Assembly (NCBI RefSeq): GCF_002502735.1
Contig: NZ_DAQC01000001.1
Coordinates: forward strand, 997,190 to 1,061,189
Direction of reading: 5' to 3'
DNA from: Methanoregula sp. UBA64
GTDB lineage: Archaea; Halobacteriota; Methanomicrobia; Methanomicrobiales; Methanospirillaceae
Length of the DNA: 64,000 bases
How positions within the stretch are numbered: position 1 is the stretch's first letter; every line of letters begins with the position of its first letter. This document shows, piece by piece, positions 25,691 through 33,545 of this stretch. The notes below the pieces were generated by a model that was given only the letters and a program-made list of their open reading frames with translations, was not told the DNA's origin and made no database searches. Made by a program: the position numbers and the translations under genes.

Positions 25691-26806
25691 TCAATGCTCA
25701 ATGATGATCGAGAGGATATCGCCATCGACAAGCGAGTGGGAGATGCCGACCCGCTGGCCGCCGTGCTTGACAGAATCGCCCCAGACCCGGGCATAGCGGA
25801 ACCGGCGCACGAAGTCCCGGTGGAGCTTGTTGCAGACATCCTCGACCGTGCTCCCGGTCCTGACGATGAGCGGCACATCGAGGTCGGCTTCCTCGTTCTG
25901 GGGTTTTAAGTACACCCGCATGAACCCGAGGCAGTCGTAGATGGCGTCTTTGAGCTCCTCCATGTGGTATCCCACGTGGGCGGAGATCATAAGCGGTGCA
26001 ATACCGAACCGCTCTTTTATGGTGCGCTCGATCTCGTCAGACTGGGCTTTGGTAACGAGATCCACTTTGTTGACGGCGATAAATGCCGGGACATAGACCC
26101 GGTTACCCTGCACCGCGTCGATGAAGTCTTCCTGGGTTGCGTTCCCGCGGATGAGCACGTCGGCATTCATCATCTTGCTCTCGGAGAGGATAGTCCGGAC
26201 TTCCTCGATATCGAGGTCGAGGGTGCCAACCGCCGAGAGCCGGATACCGCCGACCGAGGACTTCTTGATGGTAATATCGGGTTTGGGGACGTTGATACGG
26301 ATCCCGGCATTGTAGAGTTCCCGCAGGAGCACGTTGACGTGCTGGCCGTTGAAGACATCCACGAGGATAATGATGATGTCGGCACTTCGCACGACACCGA
26401 TAACTTCCTTGCCACGACCCTTGCCCATGGCTGCGCCGGCGATAAGTCCCGGAATATCCAGAAGCTGGATCTTTGCGCCCTTGTGTTCGAGGGCGCCGGG
26501 CACGACCGTGAGCGTGGTAAATGCGTATGCCCCGACGGCGCTTTCGGTGCCGGTGAGCTTGTTTAGGAGCGTGGATTTACCCGTGGACGGGAACCCGACG
26601 AGCACGGCGGACGCATCGCCCGACTTCTTGACCGAGTAGCCTTCGCCGCCTCCGCCGGACTTCATCGCCCGGTTGACCGCCTCGTCGCGGAACTTTGCGA
26701 TCTTTGCCTTGATCCGCCCGATGTGTTTGGAGGTAGCCTTGTTGTACGGAGTTTTCGTGAGCTCCGCTTCCAGCTCGGCTATCTGTTCTTCAAGACTACC
26801 AGCCAT
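25691..26806 (-). CDS. DRG-family GTP-binding protein
   Basis: A 371-residue developmentally regulated GTPase relative. An N-terminal helical region (1-60) is followed by the G domain: Walker A GFPSTGKSTLLNKLTG, G3 DIPGLIAGAA and NKVD at about residue 245. The C-terminal TGS domain has DVPLIVRTGSTVEDVCNKLHRDF. Archaeal DRG proteins bind ribosomes and are thought to act in translation. The start MAGSLEEQIAELEAEL is typical of the family. Convergent with the PAS kinase. Confidence 0.93.
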   Translation of the reverse strand: MAGSLEEQIAELEAELTKTPYNKATSKHIGRIKAKIAKFRDEAVNRAMKSGGGGEGYSVKKSGDASAVLVGFPSTGKSTLLNKLTGTESAVGAYAFTTLTVVPGALEHKGAKIQLLDIPGLIAGAAMGKGRGKEVIGVVRSADIIIILVDVFNGQHVNVLLRELYNAGIRINVPKPDITIKKSSVGGIRLSAVGTLDLDIEEVRTILSESKMMNADVLIRGNATQEDFIDAVQGNRVYVPAFIAVNKVDLVTKAQSDEIERTIKERFGIAPLMISAHVGYHMEELKDAIYDCLGFMRVYLKPQNEEADLDVPLIVRTGSTVEDVCNKLHRDFVRRFRYARVWGDSVKHGGQRVGISHSLVDGDILSIIIEH

Positions 26807-27059
26807 TTCTTATATTAATCGATGCACGTTCGGGATATAGTTATTTATGGAAACGGCCCGCATTCCCGCCGGATTTGCCAGGCCCTGCCGGGCCATTGCG
26901 TGCCCCGGCAGATCAGGGTACGGTTTACGAAGGGCCGGACCGATCCGGGGGAGACCCGGGTCCATCCGCGCTTTTTCCCGCGACAGCCAGAACGGCAGGG
27001 CGAACACTGCCTGACAAACTTTAAGTAAGTCCATCACCCATGTTATTGGGCAATTACGC

Positions 27060-27134
27060 GCTGCTATAGTGTAGACCGGCCAATCATGCGAGCCTCTCAC
27101 GCTCGCGACAGGGGTTCGAATCCCCTTAGCAGCA
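27060..27134 (+). tRNA. tRNA-Glu (anticodon CTC)
   Basis: Acceptor arms GCTGCTA (27060-27066) and TAGCAGC (27127-27133) pair. The anticodon loop CTCTCAC holds CTC, which reads GAG, on stem CGAGC/GCTCG. The T-arm is AGGGG-TTCGAAT-CCCCT. The discriminator is A27134 and CCA is not encoded. A TATA-like CTTTAAGT at 27018-27025 lies upstream and TTTT follows the gene directly. It marks the left edge of the AT-rich islet. Confidence 0.95.
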
Positions 27135-27201
27135 TTTTATCACCGATGGTTCGATTCTCTAAATTATTTTTCAGAGAGCACCAGCCATAAAGTCTTATGA
27201 T

Positions 27202-27727
27202 TTATTTCAAAATATTCGCATTTTCGCCAATGCCAATTTTATATGTCCACCCGCTTGATTCTTCAATATAGCCATATTTTGAACTTGACGGATAACCATC
27301 GAACTGAAATTGGGCGCTGTCTCCCGGTTTTAATCGGATAAAACTCACTGGCACGCCAAAGTACGCAAAATTTCCGTTTGGATCATACCATCCAACTTCC
27401 ATATAAAAGCCCATAATTTTACCACAATTATTTGTTATAGTTCCGGAGACGCGCCTTGTGTCTGCAATATTTTGTCCTAAATATCCGCTGGATTTATCGA
27501 TTTCAGAGAGTCCCGTAATCTGGAAGCAAGAATATTCGGGGGTTTGGGCTACATATCCAGAGGAAGTTTGTGAGGAAAGATGGGCAACACCGTTTTGTGA
27601 AACGCCGTTTTGAATTGAAGGTGTGAGTACTGCTGCATTATCTGAATTCATATTCGAATTTGTAGATAGGCAACCCGTGATAAAAAAATATTGATGCGAG
27701 TACAAAAATTAAAACAAGATTTTTCAT
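27202..27727 (-). pseudogene. Lipoprotein gene with a frameshift in an A7 tract
   Basis: The long frame (27202-27705) lacks a sensible start but contains ITGCLSTNSN, a lipobox, near its beginning. In another frame, ATG 27727 encodes MKNLVLIFVLASIFF, preceded by AAAGGAA at good spacing. The frames join exactly if one base is dropped from the seven As at 27682-27688, giving a normal lipoprotein signal peptide ending FFITGC. The remaining 165 residues form a secreted domain (FYMEVGWYDPNGNFAYFG) of unknown function. This is a one-base sequencing error, a recent mutation or a phase-variable tract. Base composition is much richer in AT than neighbours, pointing to transfer. Confidence 0.72.
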
Positions 27728-27889
27728 AGATAATTCCTTTCGATATCTGTTTTATTGACAATTGTGATATAAATAATTCTCGATTAATGTTGATAGCACG
27801 ACTATCGACATCAATTTTTTTTCAGACAAAACTTACGACGTAATCGTAAGGCGGGTTTAACTCAAGTCCTTCCAATTTATCAGCACCCC

Positions 27890-27923
27890 TATATATAGTA
27901 ATGAAATTTTTACTAAATTTCAT
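27890..27923 (+). promoter_or_regulatory. TATA box and start-site palindrome of the zinc-ribbon gene
   Basis: TATATATA (27890-27897) is a strong archaeal TATA element. It is followed by an inverted repeat ATGAAATTT (27901-27909) and AAATTTCAT (27915-27923) with 9-base arms and a 5-base loop, placed where polymerase would load and initiate. This arrangement is expected for a repressor operator. The ATG at 27951 would lie about 32 bases after the start site. Confidence 0.55.
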
Positions 27924-27950
27924 ATATTATTACAAGAAAATAAAGCTATT

Positions 27951-28106
27951 ATGCCGGTTGATAGACGATGTCCAAAATGTGGAAATCATTATCCAATGAA
28001 ACCCTATAGAAAATACTGTATGAGACCTGATTGCAAAGGTATCCTTATTATTGACCCAATTTATAGTGGGCTAGTTTTGGATGAAAAGCGGTTATTAAGA
28101 AAGTAA
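27951..28106 (+). CDS. Small zinc-ribbon protein, 51 residues
   Basis: The frame starts MPVDRRCPKCGNHYPMKPY and has four cysteines in CPKCG and, further on, C-x5-C (YCMRPDCKG), the spacing of a zinc ribbon or treble clef. It ends in a hydrophobic/acid tail GLVLDEKRLLRK. Codon use is AT-rich, unlike the rest of the window but like the adjacent lipoprotein gene. The upstream TATA box and palindrome support expression. No Shine-Dalgarno is clear. It may be a small DNA-binding or RNA-binding regulator; the function is not recognised. Confidence 0.6.
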   Translation: MPVDRRCPKCGNHYPMKPYRKYCMRPDCKGILIIDPIYSGLVLDEKRLLRK

Positions 28107-28521
28107 CTATAGCAATAAATTACTCTTTTTGTTATTAATATCGGAATTCATTCCTCCACTACTTAATTCCATCATACAAGTTTTTCCAGAACGGTTTAGT
28201 CACATCATTTTCAGGAGCCAGATCCTCCGGATCAGGTTCATCATTACGGTTCGGGGAAGTGATTCCATCATTGCGATTCCTCCCCCTCCTCGCTTCTGCT
28301 CGGAGTCGCTCGGGCGCCTCGTCGGGCCCTCGCTGGGCCAGAACCTTGATCGAGATTCAGGATCCCGGTAAGTACGTAGCGCAAAACCCGACGAGGCGTT
28401 TTGCGCGTAGGGCATCGCTAATGTCGCCCTGAAAAAGTTGACCCGGTCAGGCCGTACTCAAACGTGGAGGAAACACGTCAAAGGCGACTGATGGCATCGC
28501 CCGTGTGAGTGAGGGGGCAGA
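28107..28521. other. Intergenic region with hairpin repeat, no gene seen
   Basis: This stretch passes from the AT-rich islet back to GC-rich DNA. It contains copy 2 of the CGCAAAAC hairpin, C-rich and CT-rich runs (28280-28320), and near 28470 GTGGAGG followed by a stretch ending at the kinase-like gene. A frame at 28129-28371 has no ribosome-binding site and crosses the repeat-like DNA; I do not regard it as a gene. Confidence 0.5.
28377..28409. repeat. Dispersed CGCAAAAC hairpin repeat, copy 2
   Basis: A 33-base element identical to 2958-2990 except for one loop base (CCGA for CCGG). The arms are CGCAAAAC (28380-28387) and GTTTTGCG (28398-28405). It is in the gap downstream of the kinase-like sensor gene, the same type of location as copy 1. 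Confidence 0.7.
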
Positions 28522-30219
28522 TTATCCCTTCGCATCCGTAAACCGGTACCCTCCTTTCGGCACCGCGATCTCAAACCGGGCGCCTTTGCCCGGCTCCCCG
28601 GTCTCCCGGATCGTGATGCCGGTCAGGGAAAGGATCTCGCGGGAAAGGTACAGGCCAAAGCCTTTCCTGCGCCCGTATTCCTTCTCGAAGATCTGCTCCT
28701 TGTGGTCTTGCGGAACGCCCGGCCCGTTGTCCTCGAAGAGCAGGACAAGACCGTCGGGGGTCTCTTTGAAGGTAAGGGAATATGCGGTCGCCGTCTTTGC
28801 ATGGTCGCCGATATTTTCCGCAAGTGCGAAAAAGACCGTCTCCAGCATCGGATCGGCCCAGATTTCAAGACCTTCGACCTCAAGGCGCCGCTCCAGCTGC
28901 GGAAGCGTCATATGCGAGATCCCCAAAAGGAACGACTGTTCCACATTCTGCCAGCCGGGCGGAGACAGTCCCAGGGCCTGGAAGGACCGGGCAAATTTCA
29001 GGGCCTCCGACATGGTCTGGATAACATCCCCCATCTTTGCAAGGTATTCCTCGCGTTTCTCCGGGATACCCGAAGTGTCTGCCATATGGAGATAGGCAGA
29101 AAGCGAGAAGAGAGCGGTCTCAACATCCTGGATCGAGATGGCGTTGAGGACCGTCATCTTCTTGCGTGCAAGGGCCAGCGCCTCCTCGGTCTTTCGCCGT
29201 TCATCGAGTTCTATTACGAGCTCGCGGGTCTTCTCGTCGACCGCCCGCCGGAGGGATCGGTTCCACGCGACGATGATGATCGTGATGATAACGAGAATGA
29301 CAATACATGCGAGAAAGCCGGTCAGCAGCCATGAATCAATGCCCTCGGGCTCGAGGGTTGTCGAGACCCACCGGTCCACGATCTGGTCGCGTTCGTCAGG
29401 AGAGATGCTCGCTATTCCCTTGTTTACGATCCCCTGGAGTTCGGGTTCATTGCTCCTGACCCCGATCGAGACCTGGTACTGCTGCGGGATTTGAGGGGTG
29501 TATTTCCCCGAGATCTGGAGATTGGTCAGGCCCTGGTGATCGACATCCCAGCTTGCCGATGCAAGATCCCCGAAATAAGCATCGGCACGCCCGTACGAGA
29601 CCATCTCCAGGCCGGACTCGATATTCGGGACGGTGACGATATGGATCTTCGGATACTGTTCCCGGAGCAGGATTTCTGAGGTATAATTATCCACGGCAAC
29701 TACGGTCTTTCCCTCGAGATCGGCCAGGGTAAGGTTCTGCGGGGACCCTTTCCCGGTAATGATGACAAGGGGCGGCTGGTAATAGGGGGCGGTATAATTG
29801 AGATACCCTTCCCGGAGATCGGAGACATAGACCGCACCGAGCAGGTCCGTCTGGTTTGCCCGGACTGCCAAAAGACAGGAGTTCCAGTCGGACTTCCTGA
29901 CGGCAGTGATGTGCAGGCCGGTCTTTTCAGAGATTTTTTTGAGGAAATCCGCACTTATGCCCACATAGTTGCCCCGGGCGTCAAAATATTCAAACGGGGG
30001 ATAATCGGGATCCGGGCAGACGGTAATCTCCGGGTGCGCAGCTATCCACTGCTGTTCGTCCGCACTCAGCTGAACCGGCACGGTTTCCCCGGATGCCGGG
30101 TTTCCCGAAAGGATCGGCCAGCCGCCAAAAACAAGGACCGCGGATACCGCAACAACTACGAGCGCGATGATTGCCACAGCGAGAATTGCTGCATTCTTGG
30201 AGGGTTGGGAGTCCGTCAC
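28522..30219 (-). CDS. Solute-binding sensor with degenerate kinase region
   Basis: I prefer GTG 30219 because AGAGGT sits 5 bases upstream; ATG 30252 adds 11 residues. Residues about 8-32 form a signal anchor. A periplasmic-binding-protein-3 domain follows (ITVCPDPDYPPFEYFDARGN, YVGISADFLKKIS, GRADAYFGDLAS), then a second membrane segment (IVILVIITIIIVAW), a short coiled coil and a kinase-like region. Where other kinases here read SVTRHDVNNKL, this one reads AISIQDVETAL, so the phospho-acceptor His is replaced by Gln (Q364). The ATP-binding region keeps FEDNGPGVP and GFGLYLSREIL. It probably senses an amino-acid-like ligand outside the cell but cannot autophosphorylate at the usual site. Confidence 0.85.
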   Translation of the reverse strand: MTDSQPSKNAAILAVAIIALVVVAVSAVLVFGGWPILSGNPASGETVPVQLSADEQQWIAAHPEITVCPDPDYPPFEYFDARGNYVGISADFLKKISEKTGLHITAVRKSDWNSCLLAVRANQTDLLGAVYVSDLREGYLNYTAPYYQPPLVIITGKGSPQNLTLADLEGKTVVAVDNYTSEILLREQYPKIHIVTVPNIESGLEMVSYGRADAYFGDLASASWDVDHQGLTNLQISGKYTPQIPQQYQVSIGVRSNEPELQGIVNKGIASISPDERDQIVDRWVSTTLEPEGIDSWLLTGFLACIVILVIITIIIVAWNRSLRRAVDEKTRELVIELDERRKTEEALALARKKMTVLNAISIQDVETALFSLSAYLHMADTSGIPEKREEYLAKMGDVIQTMSEALKFARSFQALGLSPPGWQNVEQSFLLGISHMTLPQLERRLEVEGLEIWADPMLETVFFALAENIGDHAKTATAYSLTFKETPDGLVLLFEDNGPGVPQDHKEQIFEKEYGRRKGFGLYLSREILSLTGITIRETGEPGKGARFEIAVPKGGYRFTDAKG

Positions 30220-30651
30220 GCCGAACCTCTGTAAAATACATCTGCCTGCCATGGGGTAATGAGACTTTCCATTTTACCATGGGGCTCTCCCCCTCCGGAC
30301 ACAGATTGCCGGTAGCGTTGTCCGGAATGGATCCGCAAAGGCTATTGGAAGAACCCGGCATTTCGCGCAACCATGGGGGAGGGTACCCCCTCCTTCGCGG
30401 ACACAAGGGGAGGGGGGTGATCCCCTGTTTAACAACGCACGGGGGGGTGGGTACCCCCCACCCCCCTCCCCCCTGCCGGCCGTATCCGTCCGCAGGGCTC
30501 CGTCGGAAGGTTTACGCAAGCAACCGAAAAGCTGCCGGAACAAGGGAGGGGGGTACCCCCGCATCACCGCACACATGGGGGGGTGGGTGCCCCCCACCCC
30601 CTCCCCGTCAGTACCGGAACCGGCCCTTCCTGTACGGTCCCGGCGCCCGGC
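30220..30651. other. Spacer between two sensory genes
   Basis: About 430 bases without a gene. It holds the promoter side of the sensor gene and the GC-tract repeats. No ribosome-binding site or credible ORF was seen, and frames across it are rich in Gly, Pro and Arg in every reading, as expected of G/C runs. Confidence 0.5.
30360..30606. repeat. GC-tract repeat region, group 1
   Basis: Several G-run/C-run dyads occur here: GGGGGAGGGTACCCCCTCC (30376-30394), GGGGAGGGGGGTGA (30407-30420) followed by TCCCC, GGGTGGGTACCCCCCACCC (about 30445-30464), and GGGGGGTACCCCC (around 30549). The segment GCGGACACAAGGGGAGGGGG (30397-30416) has a close relative at 63931-63950. Fewer than 30 bases here are protein-like. 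It separates the sensor gene from the wHTH-PAS gene and shares its repeat type with the right end of the window. Confidence 0.65.
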
Positions 30652-33276
30652 CTATCCCACGACTTTCCGGGACTTGTTATCGAAGAGAACGTCCAGTTTC
30701 CGCTCCATCTCCACGAGCGCTGCTTCCGCCCGTTTGCGCTCGGAGATATCGCGCACCACTGCCACCGCAACCTCTTTTTTCCCGAGGAAGGTATGCCGGA
30801 GGGTGATCTCGACAGGAACCATGGTACCGTCCCGGCGGACACGCTTAACCTCGAAACATGCCTGCCCGTTATCGTGCAGGGCATCGCGGATCTGCTCGTT
30901 GGACTGCGAGCCCGGCCCGGTGATAAGATCGAGCGGCGTCATGGTCAGGAGTTCCTCCCGGGAATACTGCACCATGGTGCAGGCCGCATCGTTCACCTCG
31001 ATGAACTTCCCCGGCATCCCGTTTTCCTTAATCTCGATAATATGGATGGCATCCCGGGTGCTGTTGAAGATCCGCCGGAACTTCTCCTCGCTCTCGCGCA
31101 GGGCATCCTCTGCTTTCTTCTGTTCGGTAATATCGCTCGACGCAATAATAATCCCGCCAATGGATCCCTCTGCCGTATGCCACGGCCGCATCTCCCAGGA
31201 GATCCACTGGACCGAACCGTCCCTCCGGACAAACCGCCGGTCCCCGGCACAGAGCGTCTCCCCGGCCAGGCCGCGGCGATGGATCTCCCGGATTGCCGGA
31301 GTAATTTCAGGAAAGATCTCGTAATGGGACAGGCCGGTAATATCGCCGTCGCCCAGATGGTAATCGGTCATCCAGCGGCGGCTGGCCACCAGGTAGCGCA
31401 TCCGGGTATCGAACATGGCAATCGCAACCGGGGCATCCCGGACGAACCGGCGGAGCATCTCCTCGCTCTCGCGCAGCACGTTTTCGGCATGCCGCTCTTC
31501 CGTGATATCGACATCCATCTTGATAATGCGCCGGATCTCCCCGTCGTTGTCGCGCACCGGTATCAGGGTTACCCGGAGGTAACGGGTGACCCCGTCGGCC
31601 GACCGGTATTCGTCGTCAAAACGCTGGGGATCCCCGGACTCTAAGCAGCGGAAGAAGAACGAACGCGCGTAATACTGCTGAGCCGTCTGGAAGGTCCCGT
31701 CGCGGAACATGCCGGAGAGGCCGGCGGACGAGAGGTTGTATAACCGTTCTGCTGCCGGGTTTGCGCAGAGGACCTGGAACCTGCGGCTGGCATCGACAGA
31801 AAAGACCATGATGGCATCGGAAACATTGCAGAAGACCTCGAGATATTTCTGCTTGCTCTGAATAAGGTTACGGACTGCCCGGTCACGGTCCGACATGTCG
31901 CGGACAAACAGGCACCAGCTGCCGGTATCGTCGTAATACAGGTAATTGCAGAGGACTTCCACAAAAAGGGGATACGCGTTTTTATCTTTGACTACCGCTT
32001 CAAACAGGTGGCAGCCGTTCTGCTGCGACCGTTCCCGGATCTCTTCCCAGGGGAGGCAGACCGGGGGTTCTCCCGAGCCGGGCCGGGTAAACCGGAGGCT
32101 GGACCCCGGGGAAAGGCCGAGCGTATCCAGTGCGGGTTTGTTCAGGGACACAATACGTCCGGCTTTGTTGAGCCAGAGGATCATCTCGCTGGTATTGTTA
32201 AGGGTGAACTGGAGCCTCTGGAGGTGGCGTTCGGTATCCCTGCGCTTCTGGTTCTCGCGATAAAATGCATCGGTAATTCCATAAAATTCCTCGTCACGTT
32301 CCTGGAGCAGGGCATCGGTTTTTTCCCGGTACGTGCGGAGAGCTTCGCGGGCATCCACCAGTTCCGTGATGTCGGTGCCGCTGGTATGGTATTCGGCAAG
32401 CGGGCCCTCGGCCGGGAAGATGCCCCGGGTTGTCCAGCGGACCCACCGGAGCTCTCCGGAAGGGGGGATGACCCGGCAGTCAAGGTTTTTCTCCGGTTCG
32501 TCCCGCGAGACGGATGCATAGTGCCTCTGGACTGCGGTGCGGTCTTCCTCGGGGACATTTATCGAGAATCGCCGGCCGGTTATCTGTTCCGGGGACAATC
32601 CGGCAAGCCGGCCAAATGCAGGGTTTGCCCAGGTAACGATCCCGCTTGGCAGCGAGTGGAAGACGTACTCATTCTGGGATTCGGCAAGGGCCCGGTATTC
32701 CTGTTCGAGGTGCAGGATACGTGCTTTTGCCGTCTCGTCCCTTGTGATATCCTTTATCACGATGGCACTGCCGGTACTGCTGTCGGCAAAGATGACCGGG
32801 AGGTACCGGATATCGTAGATCGAGCCCCGGTATTTTACCGTACTCGCGGAATGGCCCGGGTCCCCGATAAAAAAACCATTGTCGTCAACAGGGGCAGCAG
32901 TAAAACAGCTTTGCACCACCGGGTGGGCGAGCGCACCCAGGGGCTTTCCGAGGATCTCCTCAGGCGTGCAATCCACCCACTTGTAAAAAAGGGTGTTTGC
33001 TGCAACACAGGCGAAGTTCCGGTTGACACCGATCACCGGGTCGGAAGAGATCTCTGCAAGAACAAGGAACGGGGTCCTCTTTGACAGGTAAAAGATCTTT
33101 GCTTTCCCGAGAATGCGGATATCCACCTGGCCGTTCTTATGGAGGATCTCCAGGTATTTGGATACGGTGTTGCGGCTGATGTTGAGCGCCTGCCAGATCT
33201 CCTTAATGTACAGGCCCTCCGGATGAGAGGACAGCAGCCGTGTTATCGAAGAAAAAACCTCTGTTTCGGCAGCCAT
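30652..33276 (-). CDS. Winged-helix protein with six PAS domains, no kinase
   Basis: An 874-residue protein. Residues 1-70 are a winged helix (ITRLLSSHPEGLYIKEIWQA, SRNTVSKYLEILHKNGQVDI). Six PAS domains follow, at roughly 75-185, 195-320, 355-480, 485-610, 615-740 and 740-865, with repeated boundary motifs such as SSDITEQKKAEDALRE and VRDISERKRAEAAL. The protein stops right after the last PAS coiled linker (RKLDVLFDNKSRKVVG) with no H-box or ATPase. It is therefore better read as a signal-controlled transcription factor than as a kinase. A lost 3' kinase part is possible because the gene ends next to a repeat-rich spacer. Confidence 0.85.
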   Translation of the reverse strand: MAAETEVFSSITRLLSSHPEGLYIKEIWQALNISRNTVSKYLEILHKNGQVDIRILGKAKIFYLSKRTPFLVLAEISSDPVIGVNRNFACVAANTLFYKWVDCTPEEILGKPLGALAHPVVQSCFTAAPVDDNGFFIGDPGHSASTVKYRGSIYDIRYLPVIFADSSTGSAIVIKDITRDETAKARILHLEQEYRALAESQNEYVFHSLPSGIVTWANPAFGRLAGLSPEQITGRRFSINVPEEDRTAVQRHYASVSRDEPEKNLDCRVIPPSGELRWVRWTTRGIFPAEGPLAEYHTSGTDITELVDAREALRTYREKTDALLQERDEEFYGITDAFYRENQKRRDTERHLQRLQFTLNNTSEMILWLNKAGRIVSLNKPALDTLGLSPGSSLRFTRPGSGEPPVCLPWEEIRERSQQNGCHLFEAVVKDKNAYPLFVEVLCNYLYYDDTGSWCLFVRDMSDRDRAVRNLIQSKQKYLEVFCNVSDAIMVFSVDASRRFQVLCANPAAERLYNLSSAGLSGMFRDGTFQTAQQYYARSFFFRCLESGDPQRFDDEYRSADGVTRYLRVTLIPVRDNDGEIRRIIKMDVDITEERHAENVLRESEEMLRRFVRDAPVAIAMFDTRMRYLVASRRWMTDYHLGDGDITGLSHYEIFPEITPAIREIHRRGLAGETLCAGDRRFVRRDGSVQWISWEMRPWHTAEGSIGGIIIASSDITEQKKAEDALRESEEKFRRIFNSTRDAIHIIEIKENGMPGKFIEVNDAACTMVQYSREELLTMTPLDLITGPGSQSNEQIRDALHDNGQACFEVKRVRRDGTMVPVEITLRHTFLGKKEVAVAVVRDISERKRAEAALVEMERKLDVLFDNKSRKVVG

Positions 33277-33545
33277 TCTGTACTCCTGCGTATCCCGTTA
33301 GCCCTATAAAATCATGTAACTAATGCGCAGCGTTGAGGTTGCGCATATGGGATCGTTAATGTCGGGGGCATTATACTAACACGATCATCCGGCATCGATC
33401 ATTCTCCCGCTCCCCCCGTTGCACCTGCACGGGAGAACCCGTTCCTACCCCTTGCAGGCCAGAGAGACTCTCAACCGGTTTCTGTTCCGGCCATTTCCCG
33501 ATGCCTGGAGAAAACCGGAAAAAACAACGACAAAAGGTTAACACC

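Noticed and set aside
28129..28371. An 80-codon frame after the zinc-ribbon gene.
   Set aside because: No ribosome-binding site. It runs from AT-rich into CT-rich repeat-like DNA and has no protein-like pattern.
27135..28521. An attachment-site copy of the tRNA-Glu 3' end to the right of the islet.
   Set aside because: I searched by eye for GGGGTTCGAATCCCC and the CCTTAGCAGC end and found no second copy up to the sensor gene.
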